Notes under the pieces: model-generated | Database searches by the model: none | Told to the model about the DNA's origin: nothing | The model's input: the letters and a program-made list of their open reading frames with translations, nothing else | Made by a program: the position numbers and the translations under genes | Part shown: piece by piece, positions 36,218 to 45,404 of the stretch | How positions within the stretch are numbered: position 1 is the stretch's first letter | Layout: the number at the start of each line of letters is the position of its first letter | Origin: JBEKIK01 sp963838495 | GTDB lineage: Bacteria > Planctomycetota > Planctomycetia > Pirellulales > Thermoguttaceae | DNA: 64,000 nucleotides | Assembly: GCA_963838495.1 (NCBI GenBank) | Contig: CAWIRC010000004.1 | Coordinates: 124,001 to 188,000, forward strand | Reading direction: 5' to 3'

Positions 36218-36256
36218 TGGATAATTTTATCCCCACTCGCGTCCATTTATATATAG
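36218..36256 (+). promoter_or_regulatory. Shared element upstream of sigma cassette 1
   Basis: TGGATAATTTTATCC, then TATATATAG 28 bases before the sigma ATG. The element is shared with cassettes 2 (39489-39518) and 3 (43485-43520). Probably promoter or RNA hairpin. Confidence 0.45.
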
Positions 36257-36284
36257 AGGCTCGTTATTACACCTTGGATTTTAT

Positions 36285-38105
36285 ATGTCTGACGACGAAG
36301 TCCTACTTCTTCGCTATGCCAACTCACGCGACGCGGGGGCCTTTGCCCAACTGGTCCGGCGATACTCTACATTGGTTTTTTCCGTGGCCTGTCGTGTGAC
36401 TGGCAACGCCGCCACAGCCGAGGACATTTCGCAAGACTGTTTTCTCAAACTCGCCCGCCAAGCGGCCTCGATTCGCGGATCGCTGCCTGCCTGGCTTCAT
36501 CGTGTGGCCCTGAATCGTTCCCTCGATGTCTCCCGCAACGACGCCACGCGCCTTCGCCATGAAGTCCGGAAATCGCCGTCTTCCAACCCGGTAGACGAAG
36601 CGACATGGGACCAGATCATGCCGCAAGTCGACGCCGCCTTGGCCAAACTTTCCAATGATCTTCGAGAACCACTGGTCCAACATTTTCTACTCAACCGAAC
36701 GCAAGATCAAATCGCTGAAGATCTGCATATCGGCCAGGCCACCGTTTCCCGGCGAATTCAAGAGGGCATCGAAAAGCTCCGTGGGCACTTAAAGCAAACC
36801 GGAGTGGTTTGCGGCGTTGCCGGGCTCACGTCGGCTTTGGCCAAAAACGCCTCGGCGGCAGTTCCGGAGAGACTTACGGCTTCGCTGACGAAAATGGCCA
36901 TGGCCGGGCCGACCAAAATTGTCACGACCGCCTCGATTGCCACGATTTTGATCGCCAAGGCCAAGCTTATCGCCGCCGTTGCCGCCATAATTTTTGCCGG
37001 CGCTGTTCTCACATACCGCTATGCACAATCATTTCATCCCAAGGCAGTGCCTCAATCGGCCTCCAACTATACTCCGCGACCATATCTCTCGAACCTCGTC
37101 CTCAAAGGCAACGGCTATACGCAAGACTCTTTTTCGTTGGCCTTTCAAGCGGCGGCGAAGGTCCTCGGACGTGACGCAGATTACGAATCCATTTATGCGC
37201 TATCGACCAACGCCTTTTGCCCGGCCATTGACGTAACCTCTCGGGACTACAAAGCCAATTGGCACAAACAGGCATGGTTGGGCGATAAAGCGATTAACAC
37301 ATTATGCGCGCGATACGGACTGGTTGCCAAAAGCATAGATCGTCCCGGATTAACCGGCGACGAGGCCGCGTATCGCCTGGCTATTGCTCCGGTCATCGAC
37401 CAAGAAATGGATGCCGGCAATGTCGTCCTTATTGCCGGCATATGGCAGATTAGCGATGATTTTTGTCCTTGTGCGGGAATCATCACCAATGTGCAATCCG
37501 AGGGCATTATCTTCGGCGCCACACTGAACGGACGACAAGACAATTTGATGACTTGGCCCCAAGTTATTTACTCGCTGGCGCCCGCTATTGCCACACTCAC
37601 GCCACACGATGCCGATATCGCCACGCTCCGTTGGGCAGTGGCCCGCATCCGCAGTCAGTCGCCGTTTATGCCCACGCCGCAATCCGCCTATGGCCTGAAC
37701 GCAATGGATGCCTGGATAAGGGAAATGTCCGAAACGCCGGGCTTTTGTCCGGAATGCATGAAAGGCAGCGGGAATATACGGGATAAAACTTGGAACTGCG
37801 CTTATTTAAACACCTTGTCCGCGCAAAACGCTTCCACGGTCGCCGCACGTTACTTGCGCCGAATCGCCGCCGATTTTCCGCCCGAAGCCCAATCACACCT
37901 CCAATCGGCCGCGGCCCGCTACGACCGCATCACCGTATTGCTTGCCCCTGTGCTTGCCCAAACCGGTCCCGATTCATACATGAACATACTCGGCGACCTT
38001 TCCAGACAAAAAACGCACGCGGCCAAGGTTCTTATACCAATAAGAAACGAGTACTCCGCTATTGCCCAAGATATAGAACTTGCCATTGCTAATCTGAAGC
38101 CTTAA
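36285..38105 (+). CDS. ECF sigma factor fused to membrane-anchored outer domain (cassette 1)
   Basis: 606 residues. Residues 1-180 are an ECF sigma factor: region 2 (AEDISQDCFLKLARQ near 45) and region 4 (REPLVQHFLLNRTQDQIAED near 130, then SRRIQEGIEKLRGHL). A membrane segment lies near 220-245 (LIAAVAAIIFAGAVLTY). Residues 265-606 form an outer domain with SIYALSTNAFCPAI, GDKAINTLCARYGLVAK and AGIITNVQSEGIIFGATLNG, which I suspect is a papain/BtrH-like fold. Near-identical paralogues start at 39546 and 43551. It is followed 38 bp later by a PEP-CTERM protein. No anti-sigma gene is visible; the outer domain may take that role. Confidence 0.85.
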   Translation: MSDDEVLLLRYANSRDAGAFAQLVRRYSTLVFSVACRVTGNAATAEDISQDCFLKLARQAASIRGSLPAWLHRVALNRSLDVSRNDATRLRHEVRKSPSSNPVDEATWDQIMPQVDAALAKLSNDLREPLVQHFLLNRTQDQIAEDLHIGQATVSRRIQEGIEKLRGHLKQTGVVCGVAGLTSALAKNASAAVPERLTASLTKMAMAGPTKIVTTASIATILIAKAKLIAAVAAIIFAGAVLTYRYAQSFHPKAVPQSASNYTPRPYLSNLVLKGNGYTQDSFSLAFQAAAKVLGRDADYESIYALSTNAFCPAIDVTSRDYKANWHKQAWLGDKAINTLCARYGLVAKSIDRPGLTGDEAAYRLAIAPVIDQEMDAGNVVLIAGIWQISDDFCPCAGIITNVQSEGIIFGATLNGRQDNLMTWPQVIYSLAPAIATLTPHDADIATLRWAVARIRSQSPFMPTPQSAYGLNAMDAWIREMSETPGFCPECMKGSGNIRDKTWNCAYLNTLSAQNASTVAARYLRRIAADFPPEAQSHLQSAAARYDRITVLLAPVLAQTGPDSYMNILGDLSRQKTHAAKVLIPIRNEYSAIAQDIELAIANLKP

Positions 38106-38143
38106 CAACCGTTTAAAATCAACCATGATAAGGAGCTTGAAGT

Positions 38144-39253
38144 ATGAACCGCAAGATTTGTCTAGCAGCACTGTGTATCCATGTTTTGGCCGCCTCTTCG
38201 AGCATGGCGGCAACGGCAACGTTCCAAAGATTAGGCGATTTCTCGGGCGGAAACTTTTCCAGTTGTGCATTGGATGTCTCAAACGATGGATCGGTTGTCA
38301 TAGGTTACGGCACGACAGCCTCGGGCCAGCAGGCGTTCCGCTGGACGCAAAGCACCGGCATGGTGAGTCTGGGCAGCTTCACAAATAGTTCGGCCAGCAG
38401 GATTTCGGCGGACGGTTCCACGATTGTCGCCAGCGGCGACAACAAGGCCTTCCGCTGGACGCAAGCCGGCGGTATACAAATCATTCCCAGTCTTAGCGGA
38501 GCAACATCATCCGATGCCAGCGGCGTTTCGGCCGACGGTTCCGTGGTGGCAGGCACCAGCGGCAACCAGGCCTATCGCTGGACGGCAAGCACCGGCACCG
38601 TGGGCTTGGGTTATCTATCCGGTAAAACGATGAGCCGTTCCCTTTCGGTATCCGGCGACGGTTCGGTGGTCGTCGGTGGAAGCTCCTTAGCCAATTTTAC
38701 CAGCGAGCAGGCCTTCCGCTGGACGCAAAGCGGCGGACTGCAGGGTTTAGGCTTCCTGCCCGGAGACAGTAATGATAGCTGGTCCGACGATATTTCTCCC
38801 GATGGTTCAGTCATTGTCGGCACCAGTGGCGACGTGCACGCCTTTCGCTGGACGCAAAGCACCGGCATGGTGAACATCGGATGTCTGCCTGGCATGAACA
38901 CCACGCATGCGCTGGATGCGTCTAATTACGGCTCAACGATTGTCGGCGTCAGCTATTCCAATGTCACCTGGCAATTTGATGCCTTCATCTGGGACGCTGC
39001 ACACGGTATGCGGAATCTGCAGACCGTACTGCAAACCGAATACGGCCTGAATCTGACCGGATGGGATCTGCAAATTGCCTACGGCATCTCGGCCGACGGC
39101 AACGTCATCGTGGGCCAGGGCACAAATCCTTCCGGGCAGGCCGAGGCCTTCCGCGTCGTTTTGGTCCCGGAACCGGCAATGCTCGTTCAGCTTGGCCTTG
39201 CCGCGATATTTCTAGGGTTGGTTGGAATCCAACGTATTCGCAGAAGCGTTTGA
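38144..39253 (+). CDS. PEP-CTERM secreted protein with HAF-like repeats (cassette 1)
   Basis: 369 residues. The signal peptide ends near residue 22 (AASSSMAATA). About seven repeats of the type ISADGSTIVASGDNKAFRWT, each roughly 45 residues, form a likely beta-propeller. The C-terminus VPEPAMLVQLGLAAIFLGLV plus basic residues is a PEP-CTERM tag. It lies 38 bp after the sigma fusion in the same direction, with AAGGAG near the start, so it is probably translated from the same transcript and may be the target of that sigma factor (inference). Confidence 0.85.
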   Translation: MNRKICLAALCIHVLAASSSMAATATFQRLGDFSGGNFSSCALDVSNDGSVVIGYGTTASGQQAFRWTQSTGMVSLGSFTNSSASRISADGSTIVASGDNKAFRWTQAGGIQIIPSLSGATSSDASGVSADGSVVAGTSGNQAYRWTASTGTVGLGYLSGKTMSRSLSVSGDGSVVVGGSSLANFTSEQAFRWTQSGGLQGLGFLPGDSNDSWSDDISPDGSVIVGTSGDVHAFRWTQSTGMVNIGCLPGMNTTHALDASNYGSTIVGVSYSNVTWQFDAFIWDAAHGMRNLQTVLQTEYGLNLTGWDLQIAYGISADGNVIVGQGTNPSGQAEAFRVVLVPEPAMLVQLGLAAIFLGLVGIQRIRRSV

Positions 39254-39345
39254 GTGCGTGACTGCGGCCGGGCGGCATCTTTTGCCGGGGCACATGTATT
39301 GTGTCCCAGGCACGCAATGCACGTTTCCCACGGCCAAAAATACCG

Positions 39346-39372
39346 CAAACGCGGCTGGAACAGCCGTGTTTG
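39346..39372 (+). terminator. Hairpin after cassette 1
   Basis: CAAACGCGGCT pairs with AGCCGTGTTTG around GGAAC, 11 bp with one G-U pair. A clear T tract is missing, so termination is probable but not certain. Confidence 0.5.
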
Positions 39373-39488
39373 TGGTAGAATCCGAGTCATGAACCACATC
39401 GGAATCAATAGCACCCTGGCGGGTGGGGCGTCGTGGGCGTGAGCGGCGTTATTTAGGCTTTTCACGATTATTTCGTGAAAAAATCACC

Positions 39489-39518
39489 TCCTAAGCGCGA
39501 CTATATATATAGTAGGAG
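39489..39518 (+). promoter_or_regulatory. Shared element upstream of sigma cassette 2
   Basis: CTCCTA and TAGGAG flank CTATATATATAG as a hairpin, about 27 bases before the ATG. Compare 36218-36256 and 43485-43520. Confidence 0.45.
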
Positions 39519-39545
39519 CGTGATTTTGTCTATTGGACGCACGAT

Positions 39546-41327
39546 ATGCCTAACGACCAAGCACTTTTACTGCAATACGCGACTTCGCGCGATGCCGACG
39601 CGTTCAAACAGCTCGTTAGGCGATATTCGACGCTGGTTTATTCCATCGCTTGTCGTGTAACGGGCAATAGAACCACGGCCGAGGACGTTACGCAGGACTG
39701 TTTTTTCGCGCTTGCCCGCCAGGCAGCCTCCATCAAGGGTTCGCTTCCCGCCTGGCTGCATCGGGTTGCACTGAATCTTTCGCTGAACGTCACTCGCGAT
39801 GAGGCCAGGCGCCGACGGCACGAAACCCAAGCTTCCCAGTTGCCTGAATTCGAGTACGAACATGTTTGGAGCCGGATTGCGCCCTTGGTTGACATGTCGC
39901 TTTCGCAGCTTCCGGACGATCTCCGGGAGCCGCTGATTCGGCATTTTTTTCTGGACCAGACGCAAACCCAAATCGCGGAAAACCTGCACGTCAGCAATGC
40001 CACCGTATGCAGGCGGATTCAAGAGGGCATCGAGCGGCTTCGGGCGCAGCTGAAACAGGCGGGCGTGACTTGCGGCGCGGCGGCATTGTCGGCGACCTTG
40101 TCGAGAAACGCGTCGGCGGCCGTGCCTACTCGACTTGCATCCTCGCTGGTAAAAATGGCGTTGGCCGGCCCTACGGCGGTTGCCGCCACCGCCTCCACTT
40201 CTGCGGTTTTGCTGGCCAACATGAAACCGATCGCGGCTATCGTCGCCGTCTTAGCGGTTGGAGCGGTTCTGACATATCAGTCGCTGCCGTCGCTTCATCA
40301 CGAAGGGTCGTCCACCGCGGCCTTTACTCCCAGGGCATATCTTTCCAGGCTCGAACTAAAAGGCGACGGCTATGCACAAGACTCCTTTTCCCTGGCCTTT
40401 CAAGCGGCGGTGAAGGTGCTGGGGCGCAGTGCCGATTACGACACCATTTACGCCCTCTCGACCAACGCCTTTTGCCCCGCTATCGAAGACGCCGTCCAGG
40501 GTGGCAGGTCTTATTGGCATATCCAGACACGGCTGGGCGATAAAGCGATTAACACATTATGCGCGCGATACGGCCTCGTTGCCAAGAAACTTGATCAATC
40601 CCCATCATCCGGCGACGAGGCCGCGTATCGCCATGATATTATCCCGATTATCAACCAAGAAATGGAGGCCGGCAACGTCGTCCTCGTTGGTGGAGGATGG
40701 AAGGAATGCGAGCCTTGGGAAGGAATAATCACCGACGCGCAAGACAACGGCGCAATTTTCGGCGCCGCGCTGAACGACCGACAGGATAATCCGCTAAAGC
40801 GGCCCATCGGTATTTGGTCGCTCGCGCCCGCCGCCGTGACGCTTACGCCCCACGATTCCGATATTGCCACGATCCGTTGGGCAGTGGCTCGCATCCGCGG
40901 TCAGTCGCCTTTTCAGGCCGCGTCGAAATCCGTCTATGGCTTGAAAGCAATGGATGCCTGGATTAGGGAAATGTCCGAAACGCCCAACTTTTGCTTGGGA
41001 TGTGCCGAAAGGGTCAAAAATAAGCAATATTGGACCTGCGCTTATGTAAACGCCTTGACCGCGGCCGCCCGCTATCTCCGCCGGATCGCTCCCGACTTCC
41101 CGCCTACAGTTCAGTCTCACCTACAGTCCGCCGCCGCCCGCTATGACCGCATTGTCACGCTTTTGGCTCCTGCGATTGCCGATACCGGTCCCGGTTCCTA
41201 CAGCAACATCCTCGGCGACCTTTCCAAACAAAAAGCCCATGTGGCCAATGTTTTAACACCGGTCAAATCCGAGTATTTCGGCATTGCCCAAGATCTCGAA
41301 CTTGCCATTGCGAATCTGAAACCTTAA
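39546..41327 (+). CDS. ECF sigma factor fused to membrane-anchored outer domain (cassette 2)
   Basis: 593 residues, colinear with the cassette 1 protein. Sigma region 2 is AEDVTQDCFFALARQ and region 4 is REPLIRHFFLDQTQTQIAEN. The membrane segment (KPIAAIVAVLAVGAVLTYQ) and outer domain (SLAFQAAVKVLGRSADYDTI, then STNAFCPAIED) follow. At DNA level it shares a stretch of more than 30 bases with cassette 1 (CGATTAACACATTATGCGCG region), so duplication is recent or gene conversion is active. The next gene starts 38 bp later. Confidence 0.85.
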   Translation: MPNDQALLLQYATSRDADAFKQLVRRYSTLVYSIACRVTGNRTTAEDVTQDCFFALARQAASIKGSLPAWLHRVALNLSLNVTRDEARRRRHETQASQLPEFEYEHVWSRIAPLVDMSLSQLPDDLREPLIRHFFLDQTQTQIAENLHVSNATVCRRIQEGIERLRAQLKQAGVTCGAAALSATLSRNASAAVPTRLASSLVKMALAGPTAVAATASTSAVLLANMKPIAAIVAVLAVGAVLTYQSLPSLHHEGSSTAAFTPRAYLSRLELKGDGYAQDSFSLAFQAAVKVLGRSADYDTIYALSTNAFCPAIEDAVQGGRSYWHIQTRLGDKAINTLCARYGLVAKKLDQSPSSGDEAAYRHDIIPIINQEMEAGNVVLVGGGWKECEPWEGIITDAQDNGAIFGAALNDRQDNPLKRPIGIWSLAPAAVTLTPHDSDIATIRWAVARIRGQSPFQAASKSVYGLKAMDAWIREMSETPNFCLGCAERVKNKQYWTCAYVNALTAAARYLRRIAPDFPPTVQSHLQSAAARYDRIVTLLAPAIADTGPGSYSNILGDLSKQKAHVANVLTPVKSEYFGIAQDLELAIANLKP

Positions 41328-41365
41328 CAGCCATGAAAAATCAACAATGAAAAGGAACCTGAAGA

Positions 41366-42391
41366 ATGATTGGCAAGATTCATTTTGCAACGATGAGTAA
41401 ATCAGTGTGCCTGGCCACGATGTTACTGGCCGGAGCCGTTTTCGCAACGACCGCCAAGTCGGCGACTGGACCGTACTTCGGCCAAACGCCGCCGGGTACA
41501 GCACCTCAGATATTTGCCCCCGGAATACTTTCCCTTGCCAATCGAATGGAAGGCGGTATCGCCTTTTCCACGGATGGCAACGAGTGTTGCTTCACGGTGT
41601 CGGGCAGCAACGGCTCATCCCAAATTTATTATACGAAGTGCGTAAACAACGTATGGACGGATCAAGTGGACGCGGAATTATCGGTAGGTCATTCTGTCGC
41701 CCTGCCCTCGTTTTCGTTGGATGGAAACAAGCTCTACTTCGATCGCGTTGGGGCAGAGCCAAACCATATCTGGGTAGTCCAGCGCACTGAACAGGGATGG
41801 AGCGATGCACAACTCCTCTCTTCTCCAATCAACTATAACTATACCGGCTATACGGACTTCTCTTACTCGGAAACAGCCGATGGCACCGCTTATATTACCT
41901 CTGACCGTCCCGGCGGGCGGGGCGGCATGGATATATGGCGCATACGCCAAATGCCTGGCCAGATGTTACAGGCCGAGAATCTAGGCGCGATCGTGAACTC
42001 TGATGCTCACGACTATGAGCCGTGCGTCGATCCCTATGGGCAATATCTCATCTTCGCGTCGCAACGTTCCGGCGGGCATGGCGCAACGGACCTCTACGTA
42101 AGTTATAACAATGGAAATGGAGGCTGGACTACACCCTTCAACATGGACTCTCTCGGTGCAGGATACAACACTTCCGGCGATGAGTATGCCCCATCGCTTT
42201 CCCCTGATGGAAGATATCTGTTCTTCGCTCGCTACAATGGGGTGCAGGGCGATATTTATTGGGTGGCGAACCCTTTTTACGTGCCAGAACCGGCAACGGC
42301 GATTCAATTAGCACTTGCTGCGATGTTGCTGGGATTGGCCGGAATCCGACGCTTTCACGGCGCAGCAATATCGCGGCACAACAAGTTGTGA
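41366..42391 (+). CDS. PEP-CTERM secreted protein with PD40/WD40-like repeats (cassette 2)
   Basis: 341 residues. A signal peptide (LATMLLAGAVFATTAKSA) is followed by TolB/PD40-like repeats: SLDGNKLYFDRVG, GTAYITSDRPGGRGGMDIWR, YLIFASQRSGGHGATDLYVS and SPDGRYLFFARYNG, each a blade of a beta-propeller. The C-terminal tag VPEPATAIQLALAAMLLGLA plus GIRRF is a PEP-CTERM signal. It follows sigma cassette 2 by 38 bp. Its N-terminal motif YFGQTPPGTAPQIFAPGI recurs in the next gene, which lacks the tag. Confidence 0.85.
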   Translation: MIGKIHFATMSKSVCLATMLLAGAVFATTAKSATGPYFGQTPPGTAPQIFAPGILSLANRMEGGIAFSTDGNECCFTVSGSNGSSQIYYTKCVNNVWTDQVDAELSVGHSVALPSFSLDGNKLYFDRVGAEPNHIWVVQRTEQGWSDAQLLSSPINYNYTGYTDFSYSETADGTAYITSDRPGGRGGMDIWRIRQMPGQMLQAENLGAIVNSDAHDYEPCVDPYGQYLIFASQRSGGHGATDLYVSYNNGNGGWTTPFNMDSLGAGYNTSGDEYAPSLSPDGRYLFFARYNGVQGDIYWVANPFYVPEPATAIQLALAAMLLGLAGIRRFHGAAISRHNKL

Positions 42392-42413
42392 TATACTATG
42401 TCAGAGGTCTAAC

Positions 42414-43370
42414 ATGATGGAAAAGAGCATGTGTAAAACTCGATGGATAGCATTGACGTTTTTGATGGTCCTGTTCATGGCTTTGCCGGCCCTAGCCGCT
42501 GAAAATAAGGCCCCCGCTCCATACTTGGGTCAGAAACCGCCGGGTCTCGTGCCCAAGGTCTTTGCACCGGGATTCATCAGTCTTCCCAAGCAATATGAGC
42601 ACGACATTTGCTTTTCAAAGGACATGCGGGAATGTTATTTTACCGTTCGGAATCCAAAATGGACGGTCCACAAGATCGCGGTCACGCTCTATCAGAATGG
42701 ACGCTGGACGCAGCCCGTGCCGGCGGCCTCGTTTTCAGATAATGCATCCCTCTCACCGTGCCTTGCGGACAATGATCTATCCATGTATTTCAGCAGAAGC
42801 GGTGGAATTTGGAAGACCGAACGATACATGTCCGCATCGGGGGCCAAACTGGAATGGTCCCAACCGAAGCCATTGCCCGAGCCGATTAGTCCAGCTCACG
42901 GCGAGTGGGGTTGTCATATCTCCAGCCTTGGGAACCTATGGTTCTGTTCATGGCGTCCCGACGGTAAAAACAAATGTGATCTGTGGTTTGCACGGTTTGC
43001 AGACGGGCAGTTTAAAGAACCCATAAACCTTCGCGAATTGAATACCTCGGGCTTCGATTGCGGTCCCGTGCCCGGACCCAATGAAGATTATTTTATTTGG
43101 TCATCCACTCGCGATGGAGGCTTCGGAAAGTCTGATCTGTATATCAGTTTTGCCGACGGCAAAGGCGGCTGGACTAGTCCAAAAAACCTGGGTCCGACCA
43201 TCAATACATCAGGGAACGAGGCGGGCCCTTACTTGTCGCCGGATTACAAGTACCTGTTCTTCTCTCGTTGCGATGATTCAAAAGGAGAAGAAGACGAAGA
43301 TATCTATTGGGTCAGTGTGAAAGCTTTCCTATCCGATCCAAATAAGCCGGCCTCCAATAAACAAGACTGA
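42414..43370 (+). CDS. Secreted PD40-like beta-propeller protein without PEP-CTERM
   Basis: About 318 residues from ATG 42414 or 42417 (AGAGG ribosome site six bases upstream). The frame opens at 42315 but lacks protein character there. A signal peptide (LTFLMVLFMALPALA) is followed by YLGQKPPGLVPKVFAPGF and PD40-like repeats ending in YLSPDYKYLFFSRCDD. It is a close relative of the preceding protein but ends in SDPNKPASNKQD, with no sorting tag, so it is probably released or held by another route. Confidence 0.8.
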   Translation: MMEKSMCKTRWIALTFLMVLFMALPALAAENKAPAPYLGQKPPGLVPKVFAPGFISLPKQYEHDICFSKDMRECYFTVRNPKWTVHKIAVTLYQNGRWTQPVPAASFSDNASLSPCLADNDLSMYFSRSGGIWKTERYMSASGAKLEWSQPKPLPEPISPAHGEWGCHISSLGNLWFCSWRPDGKNKCDLWFARFADGQFKEPINLRELNTSGFDCGPVPGPNEDYFIWSSTRDGGFGKSDLYISFADGKGGWTSPKNLGPTINTSGNEAGPYLSPDYKYLFFSRCDDSKGEEDEDIYWVSVKAFLSDPNKPASNKQD

Positions 43371-43484
43371 TAACCGAGTCCTTTTTGCGCAGTGACTAAT
43401 CTCTTTTCACTGCAGAATCCCCCCGAAACTGGGGTATAAATGGCCTGCGGCAGGATTAATTCATCTTCTTGATCCTTTTTCTTG

Positions 43485-43520
43485 GATAATTTATTCACAG
43501 ATCATCTCTATATGTTAGAG
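43485..43520 (+). promoter_or_regulatory. Shared element upstream of sigma cassette 3
   Basis: GGATAATTTATTC, then CTCTATATGTTAGAG, a short palindrome, 30 bases before the ATG. Compare 36218-36256 and 39489-39518. Confidence 0.45.
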
Positions 43521-43550
43521 ACGCCTGTTTTCGTCTAACCGGGACGTGCC

Positions 43551-45368
43551 ATGTCTGATGATCAAGCTCTACTGATTCGTTATGCCCGTTCACGCGATGC
43601 CGAGGCGTTTGCCCTGCTCGTTCAGCGATATACGGCTTTGGTTTTCTCTGTTGCTTGCCGTGTCACCGGGAACGCCAGCACTGCCGAGGACATAACCCAG
43701 GACTGTTTTCTCACCCTTGCCAGTCAAGCCTCTTCCATACGCGGCTCGCTCCCTGCTTGGCTCCATCGGGTTGCCTTAAACCGATCTATGTACATATCTC
43801 GCAATGAAGTCAAGCGTCAACGTCGCGAAATCCGGGCTTTTACACCCTCTAAAACCGCCGGTGAATCCACTTGGAACCAGATCACACCTCTGGTCGATGC
43901 CGCATTAGCCAAACTTCCCGACGAATTCCGGGAACCTTTGGTCCAGCACTTCCTACTCGGCCGCTCGCAAGTTCAGATAGCCGAAAACCTCCACATCGGC
44001 CAAGCCACCGTATCAAGGCGAATACAAGAAGGCATTGAAAGGCTGCGGGAACACCTGAAAAACGCCGGTGTGGTATGCGGCAGCGCCGCGCTATCGACGA
44101 TGATAGTTAAAAACGCCTCGGCGGCGGTGCCGGCGCGGCTTTCCGCTTCGCTGGCGAAAATGGCGATGGCCGGGCCGACAAAAATCGCCGCGTCCGCCTC
44201 GATCACCGCGATTCTGATCGCCAAGGGCAAGATCATCGCCGCCGTTGCCGCCGTTGTGATTGTTGGCGCAGTTCTCACGTATAACTTTTCACTATCGCTT
44301 CATCGCAAGGAGACTCCCGCATCGACATTTAAGTTCACACCCAGACCATACCTTTCCAAACTTGCTCTAAAAGGCGACGGCTATGCGCAAGACTCTTTTT
44401 CCCTTGCCTTCCAAGCGGCGGCGAAGTTATTTGGGCGAGACGCCGATTACGAAACCGTTTATGCCCTGTCGAGCAACGCTTTTTGCCCAGCTATTGAAGA
44501 CGCTGGACAGGAGAGCAGGTCCTATTGGCATATCCGGGCATTCCTTAGCGATAAGGCGATTCACACATTATGCGGGCGATACGGCCTGGTTGCCAAAAAA
44601 CTTGATCGATCCGGTTCATCCGACGACGAGGCCGCGTATCGCCGCGTTATTATCCCGATCATCAACCAAGAAATGCAGGCCGGCAATGTCGTCCTCGTCG
44701 GCGGCGGGTGGCAGGATGACTTACCCTGGGCCGGAATCATCACCGATGTGCAATCTAATGGCACAATTCTTGGCGCCACACTGAACGGCCGACAGGACAA
44801 TCCGCTGACGCGGCCCATCGGTATTTGGTCGCTCGCACCAGCCGCCGTGACGCTTACGCCCCACGATGCCGATATCGACACACTCGAGGCGGTCATTTCT
44901 CGCATTCGCGGTCAGGGACAATTCCAATCCATCGCAAAATCCGCATACGGCCTGAAAGCCATGGATCTCTGGATCAAGGCGATGTCGGAAATTCCGGGCT
45001 TTTGTCCTTGTTCCCTATGCCAGATGAGCCTGCATCAAGCCTCTGCAATACATCAGTGTGCCGCGAGTATTAATATCATAACCGCGCAAAGCGCATGCGC
45101 GACCGCCGCCCGCTATTTGCGGCGAATTGTTCCCGACTTTCCTCCCGCCGCCCGGTCACACCTGCAATCAGCGGCGGCTCGATACGACCGAATTGCAGCG
45201 TTGCTCGCACCCGCAATCGCCGAGACGGGTTCTGGTTCCTATGTGAACATCCTTGGCGATCTCTCCAGACAAAAGGCCCACACGGCCAAGGTTCTGGTCC
45301 CTGTCAGATCGGAATATTCGGCCATAGCCGAAGATCTCGATCTCGTTCTAAAAGCCGTGAAAAACTAG
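43551..45368 (+). CDS. ECF sigma factor fused to membrane-anchored outer domain (cassette 3)
   Basis: 605 residues with the same plan as cassettes 1 and 2. Region 2 is AEDITQDCFLTLASQ, region 4 REPLVQHFLLGRSQVQIAEN. The membrane segment is AVAAVVIVGAVLTYNF. The outer domain has YALSSNAFCPAIED and GDGYAQDSFSLAFQAAAKLF. A Cys-rich insert (CPCSLCQMSLHQASAIHQC) near residue 485 differs from the shorter insert of copy 2 and copy 1 (CPECMKGSG), so the insert is the variable part. It is followed by a PEP-CTERM protein. Confidence 0.85.
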   Translation: MSDDQALLIRYARSRDAEAFALLVQRYTALVFSVACRVTGNASTAEDITQDCFLTLASQASSIRGSLPAWLHRVALNRSMYISRNEVKRQRREIRAFTPSKTAGESTWNQITPLVDAALAKLPDEFREPLVQHFLLGRSQVQIAENLHIGQATVSRRIQEGIERLREHLKNAGVVCGSAALSTMIVKNASAAVPARLSASLAKMAMAGPTKIAASASITAILIAKGKIIAAVAAVVIVGAVLTYNFSLSLHRKETPASTFKFTPRPYLSKLALKGDGYAQDSFSLAFQAAAKLFGRDADYETVYALSSNAFCPAIEDAGQESRSYWHIRAFLSDKAIHTLCGRYGLVAKKLDRSGSSDDEAAYRRVIIPIINQEMQAGNVVLVGGGWQDDLPWAGIITDVQSNGTILGATLNGRQDNPLTRPIGIWSLAPAAVTLTPHDADIDTLEAVISRIRGQGQFQSIAKSAYGLKAMDLWIKAMSEIPGFCPCSLCQMSLHQASAIHQCAASINIITAQSACATAARYLRRIVPDFPPAARSHLQSAAARYDRIAALLAPAIAETGSGSYVNILGDLSRQKAHTAKVLVPVRSEYSAIAEDLDLVLKAVKN

Positions 45369-45404
45369 AAATCGTCAATCGACAACCTTGAAAGGGCCCG
45401 AAAA

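Larger units (their letters stand above)
35813..36284. other. Intergenic region with divergent promoters
   Basis: About 470 bases between glnA (minus) and the first ECF cassette (plus). It holds the putative sigma-54 promoter and palindrome for glnA, and the shared sigma-cassette element on the right. No gene is visible. Confidence 0.5.
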
